The notes beneath the pieces were generated by a model, which was given only the letters and a program-made list of their open reading frames with translations, was not told the DNA's origin and ran no database searches. The translations under genes and the position numbers were made by a program. Shown here piece by piece: positions 37,841 through 44,353 of a DNA stretch of 64,000 nucleotides. How positions within the stretch are numbered: position 1 is the first letter of the stretch; every line of letters starts with the position of its first letter. Origin of the DNA: Kitasatospora sp. GAS204B (GTDB taxonomy: Bacteria; Actinomycetota; Actinomycetes; Streptomycetales; Streptomycetaceae); NCBI RefSeq assembly GCF_029892155.1, contig NZ_JARZAG010000013.1, positions 169,573 through 233,572 of the forward strand, written 5' to 3'.

Positions 37841-37854
37841 GTTTCACGTGAAAC
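37841..37854. promoter_or_regulatory. parS: parS site 2 (upstream of parA)
   Basis: Exact GTTTCACGTGAAAC lies 108 bases before the parA start, within its promoter region. Confidence 0.95.
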
Positions 37855-37937
37855 GTCGCTCGCTGCTTCCCGTAGTTCTCGACCTGCGGCTGCGCCGCGG
37901 GCTCGGCCGTGGTCGGGCGGAGACTGTTGCCGCTCCG

Positions 37938-37951
37938 GTTTCACGTGAAAC
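37938..37951. promoter_or_regulatory. parS: parS site 3 (immediately before parA start)
   Basis: Exact GTTTCACGTGAAAC ends 10 bases before the parA ATG, covering the position of a ribosome binding site. Confidence 0.95.
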
Positions 37952-37961
37952 ACTGGGCCCC

Positions 37962-38972
37962 ATGCAGGACTCGGAGACCATCGACCAGATCGATGACACC
38001 CCTATCGCACGGGCGGCGCAGGCCGCCGTCCAGGCACTGGGGCGGGCAGGCGAGGGTTTGCCCAGGCCGCCGGCGACTCGCGTGATCGTGGTGGCCAACC
38101 AGAAGGGCGGGGTGGGGAAGACCACCAGCACCGTCAACATGGCCGCCTCGCTGGCCATGCACGGGCTGCGGGTGCTGGTGATCGACCTCGATCCGCAGGG
38201 CAACGCCTCCACCGCGCTGGGCATCGACCACCACGCCGAGGTGCCGTCGATCTACGACGTGCTGGTGGAGGGCAAGCCGCTGGCCGATGTGGTGCAGCCG
38301 GTAGTGGACGTGGAGGGCCTGTTCTGCGTGCCGGCCACCATCGACCTGGCCGGTGCGGAGATCGAACTGGTCTCGCTGGTCGCCCGGGAGAGCCGGTTGC
38401 AGCGGGCGATCGCGGCCTATGAGCAGCCGCTGGACTACATCCTGATCGACTGTCCGCCCTCGCTGGGTCTGCTGACGGTCAACGCCCTGGTGGCCGGCCA
38501 GGAGGTGCTGATCCCGATCCAGTGCGAGTACTACGCGCTGGAGGGGCTGGGGCAGCTGCTGCGCAACGTCGAGCTGGTGCGGGCCCACCTGAACCCGGCG
38601 CTGCACGTCTCGACGATCTTGCTCACCATGTACGACGCCCGGACCAGGCTGGCCGCACAGGTCGCCGAGGAGGTCCGCAACCACTTCACCACCGAGGTGC
38701 TGCGCACCGCGATCCCGCGTTCGGTGCGGATCTCCGAGGCCCCCAGCTACGGGCAGACGGTGCTCACCTACGACCCGGGCTCCACCGGTGCGCTCTCCTA
38801 CCTGGAGGCGGCCCGGGAACTGGCGATGCGCGCGGTCGGTCTGGACGCACCGCCCACCGCCGTGGAGCAGGCGGCCGCCGAGGCGCTCGGCGCGGTGGGA
38901 CACAACCGGCACACGATCGGCGCGCAGGCGACGCCGATGGCACAGCACAGCACGATGGAGGGCAATCGGTGA
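37962..38972 (+). CDS. parA: chromosome-partitioning ATPase ParA
   Basis: This 336-residue protein starts at ATG 37962. The deviant Walker A motif KGGVGKTT (48-55), the downstream VIDLDPQGNAS and LIDCPPSLG identify a ParA/Soj ATPase. ATP-dependent dimers bind DNA and, in Streptomyces, extend along sporogenic hyphae to position ParB complexes. There is no obvious Shine-Dalgarno between parS 3 and the ATG. Its stop overlaps the parB start (GTGA). Confidence 0.96.
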   Translation: MQDSETIDQIDDTPIARAAQAAVQALGRAGEGLPRPPATRVIVVANQKGGVGKTTSTVNMAASLAMHGLRVLVIDLDPQGNASTALGIDHHAEVPSIYDVLVEGKPLADVVQPVVDVEGLFCVPATIDLAGAEIELVSLVARESRLQRAIAAYEQPLDYILIDCPPSLGLLTVNALVAGQEVLIPIQCEYYALEGLGQLLRNVELVRAHLNPALHVSTILLTMYDARTRLAAQVAEEVRNHFTTEVLRTAIPRSVRISEAPSYGQTVLTYDPGSTGALSYLEAARELAMRAVGLDAPPTAVEQAAAEALGAVGHNRHTIGAQATPMAQHSTMEGNR

Positions 38973-40072
38973 GTGGTCGCAGGGGTCTGGGCAAGGGGCT
39001 GAGCGCGCTGATCCCGGCGGCCGGTTCGCCGGCGCCCGCCGGGGTCGCGGAGCCGACCGCGCCGGAGCGGTCGGCGGTGCCCGCCGCCCAGGCGGTGCCG
39101 GCGATCGGCGCGGCGTCGCCCAGCGCGGTGCCGGTGCTGCCCTCGGGGCGCGGCACGGTGGCGGCCAGGGCGGCGGGGAGCGTTCGGCTGGAGGCGGTGC
39201 AGGCTCCGGCCTCGGTGGAGCTGGTGCCGGTGGACGGGGCGCGGTTCGCCGAGCTGCCGCTGGACGTGATCACGCCCAACCCGCGCCAGCCGCGAGAGGT
39301 GTTCGACGAGGACAAGCTGGCCGAGCTGGTCGCCTCGATCAAGGAGGTGGGCCTGCTGCAGCCGGTGGTGGTGCGTCAGGTCGCTCCGGAGCGCTATGAG
39401 CTGATCATGGGCGAGCGGCGCTGGCGGGCCTCCCGCGAGGCCGGGCTGGAGCAGATCCCGGCGATCGTGCGGGCCACCGGGGACGACAAGCTGCTGCTGG
39501 ACGCGCTGCTGGAGAACCTGCACCGGGCCGAGCTGAACCCGCTGGAGGAGGCGGCCGCCTACGACCAGCTGCTGCGGGACTTCGGCTGCACCCATGACGA
39601 GCTGGCGGATCGGATCGGTCGCTCGCGCTCGCATGTCTCCAACACGATCCGGCTGCTCAAGCTCTCCTCCGCGGTGCAGCGGCGGGTGGCGGCCGGGGTG
39701 CTGACCGCGGGCCACGCCCGGGCGCTGCTCGGGGTGCTGGACGGCGAGCGGCAGGACGAGCTGGCCCGGCGGATCGTCGCCGAGGGCCTCTCGGTGCGCA
39801 GCACCGAGGAGATCGTGGCACTGCTGGACCACGAGGAGAAGCCGCGTCCGGCGGCTCCCAAGGCGGGCAAGTTGCTCTCGCCGGCCTTCAACGACCTGGC
39901 CGGCCGGCTCTCGGACCGCTTCGAGACCCGGGTGAAGGTGGAGGTCTCCCAGCGCAACGGCAAGCTCGGCAAGGGCAAGGTGGTGCTGGAGTTCGCCTCG
40001 GTGGAGGATCTCAACCGGATCCTGGACAGCCTGGCACCGGGGGAGGACGGGCTGCGGCTCTCGCAGAGCTGA
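38969..40072 (+). CDS. parB: chromosome-partitioning protein ParB
   Basis: This 367-residue protein starts at GTG 38969. The N-terminal RRGLGKGLSALIP is the ParA-interacting segment, and a disordered Pro/Ala linker follows (about 20-90). The CTPase/spreading domain has NPRQPRE and the GERRWRAS box. The helix-turn-helix that reads parS lies at about 205-250 (DELADRIGRSRSHVSNTIRLL), with a C-terminal dimerisation domain. It loads on parS sites as a CTP-dependent clamp; seven sites are in this window. Confidence 0.97.
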   Translation: MSGRRGLGKGLSALIPAAGSPAPAGVAEPTAPERSAVPAAQAVPAIGAASPSAVPVLPSGRGTVAARAAGSVRLEAVQAPASVELVPVDGARFAELPLDVITPNPRQPREVFDEDKLAELVASIKEVGLLQPVVVRQVAPERYELIMGERRWRASREAGLEQIPAIVRATGDDKLLLDALLENLHRAELNPLEEAAAYDQLLRDFGCTHDELADRIGRSRSHVSNTIRLLKLSSAVQRRVAAGVLTAGHARALLGVLDGERQDELARRIVAEGLSVRSTEEIVALLDHEEKPRPAAPKAGKLLSPAFNDLAGRLSDRFETRVKVEVSQRNGKLGKGKVVLEFASVEDLNRILDSLAPGEDGLRLSQS

Positions 40073-40095
40073 GTCGGCGTTCGGATGTCGCTGGA

Positions 40096-40151
40096 CCGGT
40101 GGGTGCACGTTTCACGGTGGCTGTGTTTCACGTGAAACGTGCACCCACCGG
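40096..40151. terminator. parB terminator-like palindrome containing parS site 4
   Basis: Two perfect 20-base arms (40096-40115 and 40132-40151) flank a 16-base loop just after parB. The right arm contains the right half of the parS at 40125-40138, and the left arm ends in TTTCAC. Confidence 0.8.
40125..40138. promoter_or_regulatory. parS: parS site 4 (downstream of parB)
   Basis: Exact GTTTCACGTGAAAC spans the loop and right arm of the hairpin after parB. Confidence 0.95.
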
Positions 40152-40241
40152 CGTCTGTACGGGTCCTTGGGGGGCCGGGGCCGGGTGGGTGCCGGTTGAT
40201 GGCAGCCCCAGGGGGAGGAACCGAACAAGGAGGTGTGCCGC

Positions 40242-40859
40242 ATGGGTCGCAGGATCGTTCCGCTGACTTTGGACAACCTGGCGGACCTGCCCGCGCCCTG
40301 CCGCTCCTGCGTCTTCTGGGAGCTCGATCCGGTGAGCGGTCGGCAGGCGGTCGACGGGGGCAAGGCGGAGGCGGAGAAGGAGGGGTGGATCTCCGCGGTG
40401 CTGCTGGAGTGGGGGTCCTGCGGACGGCTGGTCTATGTGGACCAGGAGCCGGCCGGGTTCGTGCTCTACGCGCCGCCGGCCTACGTGCCGCGCTCGCAGT
40501 CCTTCCCGACCAGTCCGGTCTCTCCGGATGCCGTCCAGCTGATGATCAGTCGGGTGCTGCCGGGCTTTCAGGGGCAGGGCATCGGACGGGTACTGGTGCA
40601 GCAGGTGGCCAAGGACCTACTGGGGCGCGGGTTCCGGGCGATCGAGGCCTTCGGGGCGGCGGGCGGGGCGCAGTCGAGCTGCCTGCTGCCGGCCGAGCAC
40701 CTGCTCGCGGTGGGGTTCAAGACGGTCCGGCCGCACCATCGCTTCCCGCGGCTGCGGCTGGAGGCGCGCGCCACGCTCTCCTGGAAGGGCGGTGCGGAGG
40801 GGGCACTGGAGCGGCTGCTCGGTGCGGGGCGCAAGGAGCCGGCACTGCGCCCGTTCTGA
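40242..40859 (+). CDS. GNAT-family N-acetyltransferase
   Basis: I choose ATG 40242 because AAGGAGG lies 8 bases upstream. The 205-residue protein has a GNAT fold with the acetyl-CoA pyrophosphate loop LPGFQGQGIGRVLVQQVAKDLLG (about 108-130). The N-terminal part (LPAPCRSCVFWELDPVSG) contains a conserved Cys pair. A GNAT gene after parB is standard in streptomycetes. The substrate is unknown. Confidence 0.88.
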   Translation: MGRRIVPLTLDNLADLPAPCRSCVFWELDPVSGRQAVDGGKAEAEKEGWISAVLLEWGSCGRLVYVDQEPAGFVLYAPPAYVPRSQSFPTSPVSPDAVQLMISRVLPGFQGQGIGRVLVQQVAKDLLGRGFRAIEAFGAAGGAQSSCLLPAEHLLAVGFKTVRPHHRFPRLRLEARATLSWKGGAEGALERLLGAGRKEPALRPF

Positions 40860-40900
40860 TCCGCCGTCGGCCGGGGGCGGGCGGCGACCGACGGTACGAC

Positions 40901-40932
40901 GAAGGGGCGGGCCCGCGTGGGCCCGCCCCTTC
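40901..40932. terminator. bidirectional terminator between GNAT gene and trxA
   Basis: GAAGGGGCGGGCCC and its exact complement flank a GCGT loop between two convergent genes. Confidence 0.9.
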
Positions 40933-40952
40933 GCTCTGCCGCCACTGGCGGC

Positions 40953-41294
40953 TCAGGCCTTGTTGACCGTGATGATGCCCTCGAGGTCGCGCAGCAGCGC
41001 GGCCTTCGGCTTGGCACCGACGATGCTCTTCACGACCTCGCCGTTGACGTAGACGTTCAGCGTCGGGATGGAGATGACGCCGTACTGCGCGGCGACGGCC
41101 TGGTTGCTGTCGACGTCGATCTTGGCGACGGTCAGCTGGTCGCCGTACTCGTCGGCGATGGTCTCCAGGATGGGGGCCACCATCTTGCAGGGGCCGCACC
41201 ACTCGGCCCAGAAGTCGACCAGGACGGGCTTGTCGCTCTTCAGGACCTCGCTGTCGAAGGTCGCGTCGGTCACGGTCTTGGTGGCGCCGGCCAC
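40953..41294 (-). CDS. trxA: thioredoxin
   Basis: I choose GTG 41294 (MAGATKTVTDATFDSEV), with AGGAGT 7 bases upstream; an open frame continues 17 codons further without a site. The 113-residue protein has the active site WCGPCK and the cis-proline in ISIPTLNV. It reduces protein disulphides using electrons from TrxB, whose gene is immediately upstream (99-base gap). The pair is likely transcribed from the SigR-type promoter before trxB. Confidence 0.96.
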   Translation of the reverse strand: MAGATKTVTDATFDSEVLKSDKPVLVDFWAEWCGPCKMVAPILETIADEYGDQLTVAKIDVDSNQAVAAQYGVISIPTLNVYVNGEVVKSIVGAKPKAALLRDLEGIITVNKA

Positions 41295-41355
41295 GGGGAC
41301 TCCTAGGGTCGCGTTTCGGGGTGCTGCTCGGTGGGGTTCAGGCATGACAACAACA

Positions 41356-41384
41356 GGGAGGCGGATTCTGTTTCACCGCCTCCC
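41356..41384 (-). terminator. hairpin between trxB and trxA
   Basis: GGGAGGCGG pairs with CCGCCTCCC around an 11-base loop in the trxB-trxA gap. It could attenuate read-through or stabilise the trxB transcript. Confidence 0.55.
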
Positions 41385-41393
41385 AGGACGGCT

Positions 41394-42365
41394 TCAGACC
41401 GCGACGGCGGCCTTGGCCTCCTGCTCGGCCGCGTGGGCCAGGTGGGCGAGGTAGCGCTCGGCGTCGAGCGCGGCGGAGCAGCCGGTGCCGGCGGCGGTGA
41501 TTGCCTGGCGGTAGCTGTGGTCGACCACGTCGCCGGCGCCGAAGACACCGGGGATGTTGGTGCGGGTGGTGGGGGCGTCCACCTTGAGGTAGCCCTCGGC
41601 GTCCAGCTCCAGCTGACCGGTGAAGAGCTCGGTGCGCGGGTCGTGGCCGATCGCGATGAAGAGACCGGTGACCGGCAGCTCGCGCAGCTCGCCGGTGGTC
41701 GTGTCGCGCAGGGTGACGTGGGTGAGCTTCGGGTCGCCGTGGATGGCCTCGACCGCGCTGTCCCAGGCGAAGCTGATCTTCGGGTCGGCGAAGGCGCGCT
41801 CCTGCATCGCCTTGGAGGCGCGCAGCTCGCCGCGGCGGTGCACGACGGTGACGCTCTTGGCGAAGCGGGAGAGGAAGGTGGCCTCCTCCAGAGCGGTGTC
41901 CCCGCCGCCGACCACCGCGATGTCCTGGTCCCGGAAGAAGAAGCCGTCGCAGGTCGCGCACCAGGAGACGCCGCGGCCGGAGAGCGCGTCCTCGCGGGGC
42001 AGGCCGAGCTTGCGGTGCTGGGAGCCGGTGGTGACGATCACGGCGTGGGCCCGGTGGACGGTGCCCTCGGAGTCGGTGACGGTCTTGATGTCGCCGGTGA
42101 GGTCGACCGCGACGATGTCGTCCGGGACCAGCTCGGCGCCGAAGCGCTCGGCCTGGGCGCGCATGTTGTCCATCAGCTCGGGGCCCATGATGCCGTCCCG
42201 GAACCCGGGGAAGTTCTCCACCTCGGTGGTGTTCATCAGGGCACCGCCCGCCGTGACCGCGCCCTCGAAGACCAGAGGCTTGAGAGAGGCCCGTGCGGTG
42301 TAGAGAGCCGCTGTGTAGCCGGCGGGGCCGGAACCGATGATGATCACGTTACGGACGTCACTCAC
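41394..42365 (-). CDS. trxB: thioredoxin reductase
   Basis: This 323-residue flavoprotein has the FAD-binding GSGPAGYTAALYTARA, the redox-active CATC motif in SWCATCDGFFF, the NADPH-binding VVGGGDTALEEA and GVFGAGDVVD near the C-terminus. It transfers electrons from NADPH to thioredoxin. It lies upstream of trxA on the same strand and has a match to a SigR promoter 72-98 bases before its start. Confidence 0.97.
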   Translation of the reverse strand: MSDVRNVIIIGSGPAGYTAALYTARASLKPLVFEGAVTAGGALMNTTEVENFPGFRDGIMGPELMDNMRAQAERFGAELVPDDIVAVDLTGDIKTVTDSEGTVHRAHAVIVTTGSQHRKLGLPREDALSGRGVSWCATCDGFFFRDQDIAVVGGGDTALEEATFLSRFAKSVTVVHRRGELRASKAMQERAFADPKISFAWDSAVEAIHGDPKLTHVTLRDTTTGELRELPVTGLFIAIGHDPRTELFTGQLELDAEGYLKVDAPTTRTNIPGVFGAGDVVDHSYRQAITAAGTGCSAALDAERYLAHLAHAAEQEAKAAVAV

Positions 42366-42436
42366 TGAATCTCCTGGTTCGCATCGCGACCCGCGCCAGG
42401 CGGGCAGGGTGGCGGTCCTGCTCCGCCGCCCGGGAC

Positions 42437-42463
42437 AACGACTGACCAGTCTGGCGCATTCCC
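42437..42463 (-). promoter_or_regulatory. SigR-type promoter of trxB
   Basis: Read on the minus strand, GGGAAT is followed after exactly 18 bases by GTT, matching the -35/-10 consensus of the thiol-stress sigma factor SigR. The trxBA operon is a known SigR target in S. coelicolor. Confidence 0.8.
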
Positions 42464-42522
42464 AGGGCGTGGCCTACCAGGGCCCACCCAATGGATGGGT
42501 GCGGCGCACAGTCGCAGGCTGG

Positions 42523-43449
42523 TCAGGAGGCCGGGACCTCCTCGTGCAGCAGGACGCCGGCCGGGGTGCCGTCCGCGCAGCCGGGGGTGAGCAGGAAGAC
42601 GTCCAGCGCGGTCGAACTCCCGCTGACCCGGAAGACGTAGACGTCCACCGGGGCGGACTGGAAGCTGCCGTGCGTGACGAGCAGCGGCTGCTCGTCACGG
42701 TGGCCGGCGACGGCGCCCTGGACGCAGCTGGGCAACTTGGCTGGCGCGGCATTCGGGGTGGGGTTCTCCTGCTCGCTGCTGGCGTGCGGCAGCGAGCTGT
42801 GGCCGCTGGGGGAGGTGGGTAGCAGTTGCCGGAGCTGCTTGGGCAGGCCGGCGGCCGTGAACGCGGGGCCGCCCGGGCTGCCGCTGGGCGTGGCGGGCAT
42901 GGCGGTGTCGGGCTTGCCCTGCTGGGCGCCCACGGCGGCGGAGCCGGCCGCCTGGTGCGCGTCGTCGCCGAGGCCGGAGACCACAACGACGGTGCCGAGG
43001 CTGAACACCGCGAGGCAGGCGACGGCGGCGGCCAGCAGCGCGCCGCGGCGGCGCTGGCGGGATCGGCCGGGGCCGGTGCTCCGGTCGGCGCGGCGCGGCG
43101 GTGCGACGGACTCCGCCGGACGCTGGGGCGCGGCGGTGGCGGCGGTGCGGGCGGTGCCGGCGGTGGTGCGGGCGGTGGCGGGCTCGGCGAGTGCAGCGGC
43201 CAGTGCGGCGTCGATCCGTCGCGCGACATCCGCTGGCATCGCCGGTGGCTCGTCCTCGGCGAGCAGCTCGGTCAGCTCGGCCAGGGCCGCCAGCGTGTCC
43301 GCACAGTCGGGGCAGCGGGACAGGTGCTCGCGCAGTTCCGCGGCCTCGGTGGCGGCGAGCAGCTCCTCCTGCAGATCGGCGAGCTGGTCGACGGTGGGAT
43401 GGGACGCGGGCGGCGCCGACTCGACGGGTTCGGGTGTCTGGTTCGTCAT
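42523..43449 (-). CDS. membrane-anchored anti-sigma factor with zinc-finger motif
   Basis: This 308-residue protein has an N-terminal ZAS-type motif, HLSRCPDC (with the upstream helix VDQLADLQEELL), an Ala/Arg-rich linker, one membrane helix (about 136-158, ALLAAAVACLAVFSLGTVVVV) and an exported domain of about 130 residues. The ATG overlaps the TGA of the sigma-factor gene, so the two are made in balance. By synteny it pairs with the SigM-type factor upstream. It probably holds that factor inactive at the membrane. Confidence 0.88.
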   Translation of the reverse strand: MTNQTPEPVESAPPASHPTVDQLADLQEELLAATEAAELREHLSRCPDCADTLAALAELTELLAEDEPPAMPADVARRIDAALAAALAEPATARTTAGTARTAATAAPQRPAESVAPPRRADRSTGPGRSRQRRRGALLAAAVACLAVFSLGTVVVVSGLGDDAHQAAGSAAVGAQQGKPDTAMPATPSGSPGGPAFTAAGLPKQLRQLLPTSPSGHSSLPHASSEQENPTPNAAPAKLPSCVQGAVAGHRDEQPLLVTHGSFQSAPVDVYVFRVSGSSTALDVFLLTPGCADGTPAGVLLHEEVPAS

Positions 43450-44273
43450 CGGGGCGTCGCGTCTCCTTCCAGGCTCGGATCTTGGGTGGGGATGCCGGAG
43501 CCCTGGGATGGGACGGAACCGGCGCCCGATGGGTTCCCCGGTCTCGGGCCGGGTGATGTTTCACGTGAAACGTCCGGCGGTGCTTCGCGTGGTGCTGCTT
43601 CACGTGGCTGTGTTTCACGTGGCTGTGTTTCACGTGAAACGTGGTCGCCGCGGTCCTGCGGACGCAGGTGGCGGACCAGGGGCAGCAGCCGGGCCCGGCC
43701 GCGGGCACAGCGGCTCTTCACGGTGCCGACCGGGACGCCCAGCAGCTCGGCGGCCTCGGCGACCGGGTAGCCCTGCATGTCGACCAGCACCAGCGCGGCC
43801 CGCTGATCGGCCGGCAGTCCGGCCAGCGCGGCGCCGAGTTCGCGGCGCAGCTCCTGGCGGAGCACCAGGGCCTCGGCGGGCTCGGCGGCGGGGACCAGGG
43901 AGTCGAGCCGGCCCGGCTCCTCGTCCAGCGAGCCGGCCCGCCTGCTGCCGGCCCGCCGGGCCCGGTCCAGGCAGGCGTTGACCACGATCCGGTGCAGCCA
44001 GGTGGTGACGGCCGCGCGGCCCTGGAAGGTGTGTGCGGCGCGCAGGGCCGAGACCAGCGCGTCCTGCAGCGCGTCGGCGGCCTCCTCCCGGTCGCTCAGG
44101 GTGCGCACGGCGAGCGCCCAGAGGCGGTCCCGGTGGCGCCGCACCAGCAGGCCGAAGGCGGCTTGGTCGCCGGCCACGTGCCGGGCCAGCAACTCGGCGT
44201 CGCTCGCCTCGTCGAGGTCGGACGTGAGGGCTTGGTGAGCCCCGGGTGGCTCTGGTCGTGCCGGTCCTGCCAT
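43446..44273 (-). CDS. sigM: ECF sigma factor (SigM-like) with parS-encoded tail
   Basis: I choose ATG 44273 (MAGPARPEPPGAHQALTSD). The 275-residue protein has sigma region 2 (LLARHVAGDQAAFGLLVRRHRD, LQDALVSALRAAHTFQGRA) and region 4 (LAGLPADQRAALVLVDMQGYPVAEAAELLGVPVGTVKS). Region 4 ends near residue 212. The last 60 residues are an unusual tail with VSRET and PRETQ/PREAA repeats, encoded by two parS sites and decayed half-sites. Its stop overlaps the anti-sigma start. The symbol is by synteny with the S. coelicolor trxB-linked sigM. Confidence 0.85.
   Translation of the reverse strand: MAGPARPEPPGAHQALTSDLDEASDAELLARHVAGDQAAFGLLVRRHRDRLWALAVRTLSDREEAADALQDALVSALRAAHTFQGRAAVTTWLHRIVVNACLDRARRAGSRRAGSLDEEPGRLDSLVPAAEPAEALVLRQELRRELGAALAGLPADQRAALVLVDMQGYPVAEAAELLGVPVGTVKSRCARGRARLLPLVRHLRPQDRGDHVSRETQPRETQPREAAPREAPPDVSRETSPGPRPGNPSGAGSVPSQGSGIPTQDPSLEGDATPR
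43558..43571. promoter_or_regulatory. parS: parS site 5 (within sigma-factor gene)
   Basis: Exact GTTTCACGTGAAAC within the 3' end of the sigma-factor coding sequence, where it encodes VSRET on the minus strand. Confidence 0.93.
43572..43636. repeat. 15-bp tandem repeat of parS half-sites
   Basis: Read on the minus strand from parS 6, the unit CACGTGAAACACAGC is followed by an identical copy and then by two decayed copies (CACGTGAAGCAGCAC, CACGCGAAGCACCGC). Each unit is five codons and keeps the frame (PRETQ/PREAA). Confidence 0.85.
43627..43640. promoter_or_regulatory. parS: parS site 6 (within sigma-factor gene)
   Basis: Exact GTTTCACGTGAAAC, 69 bases from site 5, again encoding VSRET on the minus strand. 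Confidence 0.93.
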
Positions 44274-44353
44274 CTGCCTGCCCCTCGGGTGCCGCTTGGT
44301 GCGGTCGGCTGGTGCTCCCGGCAGCCGTGCCGCGTGACGGCCTGCTGCTGGGG

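Noticed and set aside
40104..40117. Second, degenerate parS (GTTTCACGGTGGCT) just before parS site 4
   Set aside because: Only the left half matches. It is better explained as part of the hairpin arm than as an independent ParB site.
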